Of a stretch of 43,793 bases of DNA, positions 24,227-35,792 are shown piece after piece; position 1 is the first letter of the stretch, and each line of letters starts with the position of its first letter. Source of the DNA: an uncultured Rickettsiales bacterium. GTDB lineage: Bacteria; Pseudomonadota; Alphaproteobacteria; UBA8366. The stretch lies in NCBI GenBank assembly GCA_913046825.1, contig CAJWTF010000015.1, positions 1-43,793 of the forward strand, read 5' to 3'. Below the pieces are notes generated by a model. That model saw nothing but the letters and a program-made list of their open reading frames with translations, was not told the origin of the DNA and did no database searches. The position numbers were made by a program, and so were the translations under genes.

Positions 24227-25345
24227 ATGAAACTTACCATCGAACGCGCCGCGCTCTTTCGTTCTCTCGGTCACGTACAAAGTATTGTCGAACGCCGTAA
24301 CACCATTCCGATTTTGTCCAACGTGCTGCTCAGCACCAATGAAGGCCGCCTCGGCCTGACCGCAACGGATATGGATATCGCCATCGTCGAATCCGTTGAC
24401 GCCATGATCGAGACTCCGGGCTCAACAACCGCGCCGGCGCATACGCTTTACGATATTGTGCGAAAACTACCGGACGGCGCACAAATTGAACTTGATACCG
24501 GTAATGGCGACGGACAAATGACGCTGCGGGCGGGTCGCTCGGAGTTTACACTGCAAACACTGCCGACCGAGGACTTTCCGCAAACCGATGGCGGTGATCT
24601 GCCGCACCGGTTCGCTCTTCCGGCGGCGGAATTGCGCGGCCTTGTCGATCGCACGCGCTTCGCCATCTCGACGGAGGAGACGCGCTATTATCTGAACGGC
24701 ATCTTCATGCACACTACCTCTTTGGAGGGTAACAACGTTATGCGGACTGTTGCAACCGACGGCCACCGGCTGGCGCGTGTCGAAATGCCCGTGCCACAAG
24801 GTGCAGCGGGAATGCCCGGCATCATCATTCCCCGCAAGACCGTGACTGAGTTGCGCAAACTCATTGACGAAATTACCGACGATATCGATATCGCTCTCTC
24901 GGAGACCAGCGTCCGCTTCGCCTTCAACAACGCTGTACTCACTTCAAAACTGATCGACGGCACGTTCCCGGATTACGAACGGGTCATTCCGACCGGCAAC
25001 GACAAATCCTTGAATGTAGATTGCCGCAGTTTTGCCGAAGCGGTCGATCGTGTCGCAACGATTTCCACCGAGAAATCGCGCGCAGTAAAACTCGCAGTGG
25101 CGGGGAATAACTTGGTGTTAACGGCATCCAGCCCGGATAACGGAACCGCGCGCGAGGAAATCTCCGTCGATTACGATGCCGCCGGCATCGAAATTGGGTT
25201 CAATGCACGCTACCTACTCGACATCGCACAACAGATCGAGGGCAGTGAGGCCGAGTTTATCGTCGCCGATGCCGCGTCGCCAACGATCGTTCGTGACAGT
25301 GCGGACGATAGCGCGCTCTACGTCTTGATGCCAATGCGGGTCTAG
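24227..25345 (+). CDS. dnaN: DNA polymerase III subunit beta (sliding clamp)
   Basis: 372 residues, normal for the clamp. Start MKLTIERAALFRSLGHVQSI; three repeated clamp folds with ERRNTIPILSNVLL, ATDMDIAIVE, EDFPQTDGGD, TRYYLNGIFMHT, ATDGHRLARVEM, FPDYERVIP, and the C-terminal protein-binding end DSALYVLMPMRV. It encircles DNA and holds Pol III and repair proteins. Its stop overlaps the ribosome site for recF. Confidence 0.97.
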   Translation: MKLTIERAALFRSLGHVQSIVERRNTIPILSNVLLSTNEGRLGLTATDMDIAIVESVDAMIETPGSTTAPAHTLYDIVRKLPDGAQIELDTGNGDGQMTLRAGRSEFTLQTLPTEDFPQTDGGDLPHRFALPAAELRGLVDRTRFAISTEETRYYLNGIFMHTTSLEGNNVMRTVATDGHRLARVEMPVPQGAAGMPGIIIPRKTVTELRKLIDEITDDIDIALSETSVRFAFNNAVLTSKLIDGTFPDYERVIPTGNDKSLNVDCRSFAEAVDRVATISTEKSRAVKLAVAGNNLVLTASSPDNGTAREEISVDYDAAGIEIGFNARYLLDIAQQIEGSEAEFIVADAASPTIVRDSADDSALYVLMPMRV

Positions 25346-25356
25346 GGGGAAACATT

Positions 25357-26523
25357 CTGGCCAACGCAACATCGCTGACGAGGCCCGCGACGGCTTCTCT
25401 TGCCGTAACCCGTTTGCGGTTGACGGATTTCCGTAACTATAAATCGCTGGCGCTGGACCTGGAGCCGGTCCCGGTGATCGCAACGGGCTCGAATGGCGCG
25501 GGCAAGACGAATTTACTCGAGGCGATTTCGTTCCTATCCCCAGGCCGGGGTTTACGACAAGCCCGGCTGTCGGAGATCGACATCAACCCTACAGGTCTAT
25601 CGGGCGCTACCGAAGGATGGGCTGTCGCGGCGACCGTCGAGACCATCCACGGCCCCATTGAAATTGGCACCGGCCGAATGGCGGAAGACGAAAAACGCGT
25701 GGTGCGTATCTCCGGCGCTCCAGCCAAAAGCCAGTCGGTTCTGGCGGAATATGTGAGCGCGGTGTGGCTGACACCGCAGATGGACCGCATATTCATTGAC
25801 GGGCCCTCGGGACGGCGACGATTCTTGGATCGGTTGGCATTTGGCTTCGACTCCACACATGCGGGTCGGGTCAGCGCTTATGAAAGTGCCATGCGGCAAC
25901 GAGGGCGCTTGCTACGGGAAGGGGCCGGCGACGATGTTTGGCTTGGCGTGCTGGAAAGCACGATGGCGGAACGCGGCGTCGCCATTGCCGCCGCACGACG
26001 CGAGATCGCCGACCGGCTCAATCGGGCCTGTGCGATCGGCGAGGGGCCATTTCCGCAGGCGCAACTGACGGTCGATGGCACGTTGGAAGCCTGGCTGGAG
26101 ACCCTACCGGCGTTGGATGTGGAAGAGCGTATGCGACATGCCTTGGCCGAAAGTCGATGCGAAGAAGTGGATAACGCGCGCGCTCCCGTCGGCCCACATC
26201 GCTCCGATTTGCAAGTACGTCATGTGGAGAAAGATCAGCCCGCCGACCGCTGTTCGACGGGCGAGCAGAAAGCTTTGCTTATCGCCATCGTGCTCGCGGA
26301 TGCGCGCCTGCGTGCCGCGGAACGCGATGCGGCGCCACTGTTATTATTGGACGAAGTGGTGGCGCACCTGGATCGCGATCGCAGAGAAGCTTTGTTCGAC
26401 GAAATTTATGGCCTGAACGCCCAAGTTTGGCTGACCGGCACGGATGTAGCGACTTTCGATCGAATGCGAGATAGGGCGCAGTTTCTGGATGTTCAGGATG
26501 GATGCGCCCGCCTGATATCGTAA
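25357..26523 (+). CDS. recF: DNA replication/repair protein RecF
   Basis: Family similarity begins at LAVTRLRLTDFRNYKSL, upstream of the first standard start codon (TTG at 25414), which would cut the first beta strand. Between the dnaN stop and that point no in-frame ATG, GTG or TTG exists. A strong AGGGGGA (25344-25350) is followed by ATT at 25354 and CTG at 25357; CTG has the better spacing and is used here, giving 388 residues. Walker A is GSNGAGKTNLLEAISFLSP, signature CSTGEQKALLIAIVLA, Walker B PLLLLDEVVAHLD. RecF loads RecA at gaps. Confidence 0.85.
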   Translation: MANATSLTRPATASLAVTRLRLTDFRNYKSLALDLEPVPVIATGSNGAGKTNLLEAISFLSPGRGLRQARLSEIDINPTGLSGATEGWAVAATVETIHGPIEIGTGRMAEDEKRVVRISGAPAKSQSVLAEYVSAVWLTPQMDRIFIDGPSGRRRFLDRLAFGFDSTHAGRVSAYESAMRQRGRLLREGAGDDVWLGVLESTMAERGVAIAAARREIADRLNRACAIGEGPFPQAQLTVDGTLEAWLETLPALDVEERMRHALAESRCEEVDNARAPVGPHRSDLQVRHVEKDQPADRCSTGEQKALLIAIVLADARLRAAERDAAPLLLLDEVVAHLDRDRREALFDEIYGLNAQVWLTGTDVATFDRMRDRAQFLDVQDGCARLIS

Positions 26524-26533
26524 GAGAAAATAG

Positions 26534-28978
<2,445 letters not shown>

Positions 28979-29071
28979 ACGGGTGATACCCTCGGCATTG
29001 TCTTCGCCGCCGAGCTACGATAAAGGTAGTTCCGTCAAAGTCTTCTGTGAGATGGCGGGAAGGAACCGATC

Positions 29072-29593
29072 GTGACGTTTGAGCAAAAAAATAGCTACAC
29101 TTTCGAAGAGCTTCTCGAGTGTGGCCACGGTCACATGTTTGGCGAGGGAAACGCGCAATTGCCATTGCCGCCGTTTCTAATGATGGATCGTATCACCGAC
29201 ATTAATGCCGACGGTGGGCCTCACGATAAAGGTTCTATAACCGGCGAACTCGATATCAATCCAGAACTCTGGTTCTTCAAATGTCATTTCGAGAATGACC
29301 CTGTCATGCCAGGTTGTCTTGGTCTCGACGCCATGTGGCAAATGGTAGGGTTTTTCCTGGGCTGGCTTGGCGGGCTCGGGCGCGGGAGAGCGATTAGCGT
29401 CGGTGAGGTCAAGTTTTCCGGTCAAGTTCTCGATACAGCGAAGAAACTAACTTATCAAATTAATATGAAACGGGTGATTATGCGTAAGCTGGTAATGGGG
29501 ATTGCCGACGGCGTGATGAACGTCGACGGAGAGCCCATCTACGAGGCGAAAGATATTCGCGTCGGCCTGTTCACCCCCAGCGAACAATCCTGA
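29072..29593 (+). CDS. fabA: 3-hydroxydecanoyl-ACP dehydratase/isomerase FabA
   Basis: 173 residues from a GTG at 29072 with ribosome site gggaagga. Active-site residues are H72 ([13 protein letters not shown]) and D86 (CLGLDAMWQ), as in the E. coli enzyme, and the C-terminal [15 protein letters not shown] and [11 protein letters not shown] blocks match. FabA introduces the cis double bond at the C10 stage for unsaturated fatty acids, with FabB encoded 10 bases on. In many alphaproteobacteria irr is adjacent to this cluster; here it is 20 kb away. Confidence 0.96.
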   Translation: MTFEQKNSYTFEELLECGHGHMFGEGNAQLPLPPFLMMDRITDINADGGPHDKGSITGELDINPELWFFKCHFENDPVMPGCLGLDAMWQMVGFFLGWLGGLGRGRAISVGEVKFSGQVLDTAKKLTYQINMKRVIMRKLVMGIADGVMNVDGEPIYEAKDIRVGLFTPSEQS

Positions 29594-29603
29594 TGGAGCT
29601 GTC

Positions 29604-30821
29604 ATGCGACGGGTAGTCGTCACTGGACTCGGTATCGTTTCCTGCATCGGAAATAACAAGTCAGAAGTCCTAGAATCATTGAAGGCCGGAACTTCCGGCA
29701 TCGAACATTGCGAAAAATACGCGGAACTCGGTTTTCGCAGCCATGTTCATGGCCGCGTCAAACTGGATGTCGAGGACTTCTTGGACCGCAAGGTCCGACG
29801 GTTCCTCGGTGATGGCGCCGCGTATAACTTTATCTCGATGCAGCAAGCCATTGAAGATTCGGGCCTAGAAGAGTCGGACGTCTCGAACGAGAGAACGGGT
29901 CTGATTATGGGCTCCGGCGGACCGTCGACCAAAAACCTGCTTTGGTCTTGGGATACATTGCGCGAAAAATCAGCGAAACGCGTTGGGCCATATATGGTAC
30001 CCCGCACGATGTCGAGCACCAACTCTGCCACGCTGGCGACACCATTCAAAATTAAGGGCGTTAACTACTCGATCACTTCGGCGTGCGCCACCAGCACCCA
30101 TTGCATCGGCAACGCGGCGGAACTTATCCAATTCGGCAAGCAGGACATTGTCTTTGCCGGTGGTGGCGAGGAATTGGATTGGACCATGACCTTGTTGTTT
30201 GACGCCATGCCGGCCCTGTCATCAAAATATAACGATACGCCAACGACTGCCAGTCGACCTTACGACGCCAACCGGGACGGCTTTGTCATCGCCGGGGGCG
30301 GCGGCACAGTGGTTCTCGAAGAATTGGAACACGCCCTCGCGCGCGGCGCTAAAATTTATGGCGAAGTTGTCGGATACGCAGCTACGTCCGATGGCTATGA
30401 TATGGTGCAGCCCTCTTCCGAAGGCGCTATGCGATGCATGCGTCTTGCCATCGCCGGCTTGAATGACCCTGTCAGCTATATCAATACCCATGGCACCAGC
30501 ACACCTGTTGGAGACATCAGCGAATTGAAAGCAATTCGTGAAGTTTTTGGCGATAATGTGCCGAAAATCAGTGCCACGAAGTCTCTGACCGGGCACTCCC
30601 TTGGCGCGACCGGCGTCCACGAAGCCGTGTATTCGCTCCTGATGATGGAAAACCGGTTTATCGCCGGTTCGGCAAATATCGAGAATATGGACCCCGAAGC
30701 GGAAGCCTTCCCGATTGTCCAGGAGTGCGAAGAGGACGTCGATCTCGATATTGTCATGTCGAATAGTTTCGGTTTCGGCGGCACCAACGGCACATTAGTT
30801 TTCCGCCGTTATCAGTCCTAA
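29604..30821 (+). CDS. fabB: 3-oxoacyl-ACP synthase I FabB
   Basis: 405 residues. The Cys-His-His triad is present: C161 in [14 protein letters not shown], His in [13 protein letters not shown] and His in [13 protein letters not shown], with [15 protein letters not shown] at the end. Pairing with FabA and the [13 protein letters not shown] start mark FabB rather than FabF. It elongates cis-3-decenoyl-ACP, so carries unsaturated fatty acid synthesis forward. Confidence 0.96.
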   Translation: MRRVVVTGLGIVSCIGNNKSEVLESLKAGTSGIEHCEKYAELGFRSHVHGRVKLDVEDFLDRKVRRFLGDGAAYNFISMQQAIEDSGLEESDVSNERTGLIMGSGGPSTKNLLWSWDTLREKSAKRVGPYMVPRTMSSTNSATLATPFKIKGVNYSITSACATSTHCIGNAAELIQFGKQDIVFAGGGEELDWTMTLLFDAMPALSSKYNDTPTTASRPYDANRDGFVIAGGGGTVVLEELEHALARGAKIYGEVVGYAATSDGYDMVQPSSEGAMRCMRLAIAGLNDPVSYINTHGTSTPVGDISELKAIREVFGDNVPKISATKSLTGHSLGATGVHEAVYSLLMMENRFIAGSANIENMDPEAEAFPIVQECEEDVDLDIVMSNSFGFGGTNGTLVFRRYQS

Positions 30822-30840
30822 AGCGACGGCAGCCAAACCC

Positions 30841-31668
30841 GTGTCCGACATCCCAATAGAAACCGAGGGCCCAAGCCTGAGCGCTAATCCCCTAATGTCC
30901 GGCAAACGCGGGCTTATCATGGGCGTCGCCAACGATCATTCGATTGCCTGGGGAATTGCTGAATTTCTGCATCGCCACGGTGCCGAGCTTGCTTTCACCT
31001 ATCAAGGTGAAGCGCTTTGCCGGCGGGTTCAGCCATTGGCGGCATCGGTCGGCTCGAACATTGTTGTCCCATGTGACGTCTCGGAAGCCGGGAGCCTCGA
31101 CGCCGCTTTCGATGCTGTTGCCAAGGAATGGTCGGAAATTGATTTCGTCGTCCACGCGATCGCTTATTCCGATAAGGAAGAGTTGAAGGGAAGTTACATC
31201 GATACGTCGCGGGAGAATTTCCTGCACACGCTCGATGTCTCCTGCTATTCGTTTACCGCAGTAGCGCAACGCGCCGCGCAATTTATGAGGCCTGGCGGTA
31301 GCCTGCTGACCCTGACCTATGATGGCTCGCAGCGCGTGATGCCGAATTATAATGTGATGGGTGTAGCGAAAGCCGCGCTTGAGGCGAGTGTGCGATATCT
31401 CGCCGCCGATCTCGGCGGGAAAGGCATTCGCGTAAATGCGATTTCGGCAGGACCGATGCGTACTTTGGCGGGTTCCGCCATCGGCAGTGCACGGTTCGTG
31501 TTCAAATGGCAGGGCGAGAACTCGCCACTGCGCCGCAATGTAACCTTGGACGATATTGGCGGGGCCGGCGTGTATTTGCTCTCCAATCTTTCCGGTGCTG
31601 TCACCGGCGAGGTCCTCTACGTGGATAACGGCTATAATGTCGTCGGCATGGCGGCGACACCGGCCTAA
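30841..31668 (+). CDS. fabI: Enoyl-ACP reductase (NADH) FabI
   Basis: 275 residues from a GTG at 30841; an ATG at 30895 (MSGKRGLIMG) is an alternative that still keeps the whole fold. FabI signatures: GLIMGVANDHSIAWGIA, LTLTYDGSQRVMPNYN and VMGVAKAALEASVRYLA, giving catalytic Tyr (Y160, Y170) and Lys (K177) in the FabI spacing. It performs the last reduction of each elongation cycle and is the triclosan/isoniazid-type drug target. Nineteen bases follow fabB, so fabA-fabB-fabI is one operon. Confidence 0.95.
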   Translation: MSDIPIETEGPSLSANPLMSGKRGLIMGVANDHSIAWGIAEFLHRHGAELAFTYQGEALCRRVQPLAASVGSNIVVPCDVSEAGSLDAAFDAVAKEWSEIDFVVHAIAYSDKEELKGSYIDTSRENFLHTLDVSCYSFTAVAQRAAQFMRPGGSLLTLTYDGSQRVMPNYNVMGVAKAALEASVRYLAADLGGKGIRVNAISAGPMRTLAGSAIGSARFVFKWQGENSPLRRNVTLDDIGGAGVYLLSNLSGAVTGEVLYVDNGYNVVGMAATPA

Positions 31669-31708
31669 AGCTGTCCGTCACCTCACACTTCCAGCATTAA
31701 CCGCAATG

Positions 31709-31741
31709 AAAAACGCGGCGGAACAAGTCCGCCGCGTTTTT
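31709..31741. terminator. Bidirectional intrinsic terminator between fabI and pnp
   Basis: AAAAA-CGCGGCGGA-ACAAG-TCCGCCGCG-TTTTT: a perfect 9-bp GC-rich stem flanked by A5 and T5. It is symmetrical, so it can stop transcription of both fabI (plus) and pnp (minus), which converge here. Confidence 0.9.
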
Positions 31742-31766
31742 ACAACCGGGACATCTTTCCGGCAAT

Positions 31767-33929
31767 TTAGCTTTCGTTGCGAGCACGGCCGCGGCGCGGC
31801 CGATCGCCACGCGGCGCGCGGGGCTCGACTTCAATTTCCTCACCGGTCTCCTGGTTGACCGACCGCATGGACAATTTAACCTTGCCGCGATCGTCGAGGC
31901 CGATAACTTTGACCTTCACCTCATCGCCAAGTGTGACTATATCGCCGACTTCACCGACACGCTCTTGCGCCAACTCGGAAATATGGACGAGACCGTCTTT
32001 GCTGCCAAGGAAGTTCACGAAAGCGCCAAAGTCCATCAGCTTTACAACCTTACCATTGTAAATCGTGCCGACTTCCGGCTCGGCAACGATGCCATTGATC
32101 CAATCGATCGCTCTCTGGCCGGCTTCTCCGTCGATCGCCGCAACCTTGATCGTGCCGTCGTCTTCAATGTCGACCTTGGCGCCGGTGACTTCGCAAATCT
32201 CGCGAATCACCTTACCGCCGGTGCCGATGACTTCACGGATCTTGTCACGCGGAATGGACAACGTTTTAATGCGGGGCGCGTTGTCGGACACGCTTTCACG
32301 CGCCGCGTTAATTGCCCGCTCCATCTCGCCTAGGATATGCAAGCGTCCGTCCTTAGCTTGGCCGAGAGCGATTTGCATGATTTCCTCGGTAATCGAAGTA
32401 ATCTTAATGTCCATCTGCAACGAAGTGACACCCCTCGAGGTACCAGCGACCTTGAAGTCCATATCACCAAGATGATCCTCGTCGCCCAAGATATCGGAGA
32501 GAACGGCGAAATCATCTGCTTCCTTGATCAATCCCATGGCGATGCCTGCGACTGGATTGCCGAGCGGTACACCTGCGTCCATTAAGGACATCGAGGACCC
32601 ACAAACCGTAGCCATCGAGGACGATCCGTTCGACTCCGTGACTTCCGAGACAACACGCATCGTGTAGGGAAAATCTTCCTTGGTTGGCAGCAACGGCCGA
32701 ACGGCGCGCCACGCGAGTTTGCCATGGCCGATTTCACGACGGCCCGGAGAGCGCAGGAACGATGCTTCACCGACTGAGTAAGGCGGGAAGTTGTAGTGAA
32801 GCATGAAGGCTTCACGATACTCACCTTCAAGGGCATCGATGATCTGTTCATCTTGTCCGGTGCCGAGCGTTGTAACCACAAGCGCTTGCGTCTCACCCCG
32901 GGTAAACAAGGCTGAGCCGTGTGCACGCGGCAACACGCCGACTTCACAGTTGATTTGGCGAACTGTCTTGGTGTCGCGTCCATCGATCCGTTGGCCTGTC
33001 TTGATGATGCTGCCCCGGACGATGTCTTTCTCTACCTTCTTAAAGACGCCGGCGCCGATTTCCATATCGAGCTCTTCAGCCTCAAGAGTGGTCATGACAG
33101 TCTTACGTGCGGCACTCAACGCCTCCACGCGATCCTGTTTGACGATGATTTGGTAAGCTGCGGTCACAGGCTCCGCTGCAAGTTCCTTCACCCGTGCGGC
33201 AACCGTATCATACTGCTCCGGCGCACTCGGTAAATCCCAAGGCTCCTTGGCACAGCTTTCCGCAAGTTCGATGATCGCGTTGATAACCGCTTGGCTTTGT
33301 TGATGCCCGAAGGTCACAGCCTTCAACATCGTCTCTTCATCAAGCTCTTGAGCTTCCGATTCAACCATCATCACGCCCGCATTCGTTCCGGCAACAATGA
33401 GATCGAGTGTTGATTCTTCCATTTGATCTTGGCGCGGATTGAGGACGAATTCTCCCTCAATGCGGCCAACGCGGCAGCCTGCTATTGGCCCCATGAAAGG
33501 CACGCCAGAGATAGTCAGCGCAGCGGAAGAACCGATCAAGGCGACGATGTCCGGGTCGTTTTCCAGATCATGCGCTAGAACAGTGCATATGACTTGTGTT
33601 TCGTTCCGGAATCCCTCGGGGAACAACGGCCGAATTGGCCGATCGATTAGGCGCGAGGTTAACGTCTCCTTCTCTGAAGGACGTCCTTCGCGCTTGAAAA
33701 AGCCACCTGGAATTTTACCGGCGGCAAATGTCTTTTCTTGATAGTTAACCGTCAAAGGAAAGAAATCTTGACCCGGACGGGCCGAACGGTTGGCCACTGC
33801 CGTGCACAATACCTGGGTCTCGCCATAGGTCACGAGTACCGCGCCATCGGCCTGACGGGCAATTTTCCCCGTCTCAATGACCAGCGGGCGTCCGCCCCAG
33901 TTAATTTCTTTACGTGTGATATTAAACAT
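31767..33929 (-). CDS. pnp: Polyribonucleotide nucleotidyltransferase (PNPase)
   Basis: 720 residues. Two RNase PH-like halves: the first with [19 protein letters not shown] and [20 protein letters not shown]; the second with RTDGRDTK-type [51 protein letters not shown] and metal-binding [18 protein letters not shown]. The KH domain ([20 protein letters not shown]) and S1 domain ([19 protein letters not shown]) follow, with a basic tail. It degrades RNA 3'-5' by phosphorolysis. The leader carries an unusual structure. Confidence 0.97.
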   Translation of the reverse strand: MFNITRKEINWGGRPLVIETGKIARQADGAVLVTYGETQVLCTAVANRSARPGQDFFPLTVNYQEKTFAAGKIPGGFFKREGRPSEKETLTSRLIDRPIRPLFPEGFRNETQVICTVLAHDLENDPDIVALIGSSAALTISGVPFMGPIAGCRVGRIEGEFVLNPRQDQMEESTLDLIVAGTNAGVMMVESEAQELDEETMLKAVTFGHQQSQAVINAIIELAESCAKEPWDLPSAPEQYDTVAARVKELAAEPVTAAYQIIVKQDRVEALSAARKTVMTTLEAEELDMEIGAGVFKKVEKDIVRGSIIKTGQRIDGRDTKTVRQINCEVGVLPRAHGSALFTRGETQALVVTTLGTGQDEQIIDALEGEYREAFMLHYNFPPYSVGEASFLRSPGRREIGHGKLAWRAVRPLLPTKEDFPYTMRVVSEVTESNGSSSMATVCGSSMSLMDAGVPLGNPVAGIAMGLIKEADDFAVLSDILGDEDHLGDMDFKVAGTSRGVTSLQMDIKITSITEEIMQIALGQAKDGRLHILGEMERAINAARESVSDNAPRIKTLSIPRDKIREVIGTGGKVIREICEVTGAKVDIEDDGTIKVAAIDGEAGQRAIDWINGIVAEPEVGTIYNGKVVKLMDFGAFVNFLGSKDGLVHISELAQERVGEVGDIVTLGDEVKVKVIGLDDRGKVKLSMRSVNQETGEEIEVEPRAPRGDRPRRGRARNES

Positions 33930-33947
33930 CCATCATTCCTTCAGAAT

Positions 33948-33991
33948 TGCCGTTTGGTCACCGCTCCAACATTCAACGGCAGTTGGTGACC
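33948..33991 (-). other. pnp leader: two interleaved inverted repeats (pseudoknot or switch)
   Basis: In minus-strand order: GGTCACC (33991-33985), TGCCGTT (33981-33975), GGTGACC (33962-33956), AACGGCA (33954-33948). Segments 1 and 3 pair perfectly, as do 2 and 4, giving an a-b-a'-b' order. This can form either an H-type pseudoknot or two mutually exclusive hairpins. The last segment ends 18 bases before the pnp ATG, close to its AAGGA ribosome site. Confidence 0.6.
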
Positions 33992-34059
33992 GGGCCATCC
34001 CGGCGCACCTCGTTTATTCGTCTTTCGATCTATTGCAGATCGCGTTTAAAACGAAATAT

Positions 34060-34075
34060 GCCCGGCGGAGCGGGC
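34060..34075 (-). terminator. Possible weak rpsO terminator or processing hairpin
   Basis: On the minus strand GCCCG-CTCCGC-CGGGC forms a 5-bp GC stem followed by ATATTTCGTTTT, a broken T-rich tract. It lies 62 bases after rpsO. The weak T tract would let a part of transcription run on to pnp. Confidence 0.35.
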
Positions 34076-34137
34076 TGTTTGCGCTGAAACGCAACAATCT
34101 TGCATCTCTGTAGAGCGCCGATATTCGGCATTCACGT

Positions 34138-34407
34138 TTAGCGCCGAAGTCCCAACCGCTTGATGATCGCGTCATATCTGGGCGTCTCTGTGCGCTTCAG
34201 ATAATCGAGAAGCCGGCGCCGTTGTCCGACCATGATGAGAAGGCCACGCCGTGAGTGGAAGTCCTTCTTGTGAATTTTCATGTGCTCGGTGAGATTAAGG
34301 ATCCGTTCCGTGAGGATCGCTACCTGCACATCGGCCGAGCCGGTATCACCGGTACTCGTGGCGAACTCCTTGATGAGTTCCTCTTTGCGTTCTGCCGTAA
34401 TCGACAT
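34138..34407 (-). CDS. rpsO: 30S ribosomal protein S15
   Basis: 89 residues from the second of two adjacent ATG codons, the standard length. [49 protein letters not shown] and [15 protein letters not shown] are all typical. S15 binds 16S rRNA helices 20-22 and commonly represses its own synthesis. Seventeen bases separate it from truB. Confidence 0.97.
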   Translation of the reverse strand: MSITAERKEELIKEFATSTGDTGSADVQVAILTERILNLTEHMKIHKKDFHSRRGLLIMVGQRRRLLDYLKRTETPRYDAIIKRLGLRR

Positions 34408-34424
34408 CATCTACTCCAATCAAT

Positions 34425-35354
34425 CTAAACATTTAAAACGCGAACCGGCCGGACTTCACCTGCGCTATATTTCGTCAGGGCCACAGGCCTGCCGGACGTG
34501 GTCGCGAGAACCGTTTCTCCATCATCGAATGCGGAAATGCGTTCGAGATCGAGCTTCCGTAATAGTGAGACCGCCTGACCATTTCGCAGTCGGGCCGCTT
34601 CCTGCTCTGTCAGGGCCAACGCCGGGATGTCGTCCAGCGGGGTCTCGACAGGCAGCAACGCTTCAGAAGCTAATTGACTTTGCCCAATAGTGTCCAATTC
34701 GTCCAGTGAAATCGCATCTTCTACCGCAAATTTGCCAACCGTGGTGCGGCGCAATTCTGCGATATGACCGACCGTGCCGACGCGAAGCGCTAGGTCGCGT
34801 GCCAGGCTGCGCATATAGGTACCTTTTCCGCTGATCACGCTAAATACCGCCTGATCGGCATCGCGCATTTCCATCAGCTCAAAGCGTTTTATCCATATAC
34901 GGCGTGCAGCCAATTTCACGGTATCACCACGCCGCGCCATATCATAGGCGCGTTCGCCGTTGACCTTGATAGCAGAAAAGGCCGGGGGCACTTGCTCGAT
35001 CTCGCCAATAAAATCGATTAAACCCGCAATGATCTCGGCTTCGCTAGGTCGAGCGTCGCTTCGATCGGTGATTTCACCCTCGCGGTCGTCGGTTGTCGTC
35101 GCTTCCCCCCATTTTAGGGTAAATTGATAGCTTTTCTCGGTATCGACAACATAGGGCAGCGTCTTTGTCGCCTCGCCGAGCGCAATCGGTAACACACCAC
35201 TTGCCAGCGGATCTAGCGTGCCGGCATGGCCGGCCTTATTCGCGTCGAAAATTCGCCGCACGGCGCCTACTGCGGCCGTGGACGTCATTCCAAACGCCTT
35301 ATCCAGAATGACCCAACCGTCTATCTTTTGTCCTGATTTTCTACGCCTGCCCAT
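34425..35354 (-). CDS. truB: tRNA pseudouridine-55 synthase
   Basis: 309 residues from the ATG at 35354, which overlaps the end of rbfA by 14 bases. GWVILDKAFGMTSTAAV, catalytic Asp in HAGTLDPLASGVLPIALGEA, PPAFSAIKVNGERAYDMARR and GKGTYMRSLARDLA define TruB. It makes pseudouridine 55 in the T loop of tRNAs. A longer upstream frame overlaps rbfA and is not supported. Confidence 0.96.
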   Translation of the reverse strand: MGRRRKSGQKIDGWVILDKAFGMTSTAAVGAVRRIFDANKAGHAGTLDPLASGVLPIALGEATKTLPYVVDTEKSYQFTLKWGEATTTDDREGEITDRSDARPSEAEIIAGLIDFIGEIEQVPPAFSAIKVNGERAYDMARRGDTVKLAARRIWIKRFELMEMRDADQAVFSVISGKGTYMRSLARDLALRVGTVGHIAELRRTTVGKFAVEDAISLDELDTIGQSQLASEALLPVETPLDDIPALALTEQEAARLRNGQAVSLLRKLDLERISAFDDGETVLATTSGRPVALTKYSAGEVRPVRVLNV

Positions 35355-35760
35355 TATCGGAGTCGTCGTCCACATAATTCCGGGGCGGCAGGTCACGCGC
35401 CACTTCGGGAAGCCGAAGCAACCCGTCGATCTTCGAGGCATAATCGAACCGGTCGTCGAACGAGAACGACAGTCGGGGCGTGAATTGAAGCCGAATGCGC
35501 CGCGAAACTTCCTTTTGTAGAAATGATGCGGCACGGCCTAAGGCTTTTAGAATTATCGGATCCTTATCACCACCAAGCGGTGTCAGAAATACCGTCGCCC
35601 GTTTTAGATCCGGGCTCGCTTGCACTTCTGTTACAGTCAACGCACGACCGCTCAATTCGGGATCGCGCAAGGTTCCCCGCCCCAGGATAACCGCCAACGC
35701 GTGCCGCAATTCCTCGCCAACTCGGAGTTGGCGAACACTCGGTTCTTTGTATTTACTCAT
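35341..35760 (-). CDS. rbfA: Ribosome-binding factor A
   Basis: 139 residues from the ATG at 35760. EPSVRQLRVGEELRHALAV, the KH-like VTEVQASPDLKRATVFLTPL and RLQFTPRLSFSFDDRFDYA-SKID blocks fit RbfA, with an acidic tail DDDSDNGQA. It binds the 30S subunit for late 16S maturation and cold adaptation. It lies 32 bases after infB. Confidence 0.95.
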   Translation of the reverse strand: MSKYKEPSVRQLRVGEELRHALAVILGRGTLRDPELSGRALTVTEVQASPDLKRATVFLTPLGGDKDPIILKALGRAASFLQKEVSRRIRLQFTPRLSFSFDDRFDYASKIDGLLRLPEVARDLPPRNYVDDDSDNGQA

Positions 35761-35792
35761 TTCCGTTTTCGCGCACCACGACGGCGCCGCCA

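Noticed and set aside
25414..25416. TTG as the recF start
   Set aside because: It would remove the first conserved strand (AVTR) and has no ribosome site at proper distance, unlike the AGGGGGA upstream.
28991..29014. Terminator after gyrB
   Set aside because: CTCGGC/GCCGAG pairs across a 12-base loop but no T-run follows, so termination is not supported.
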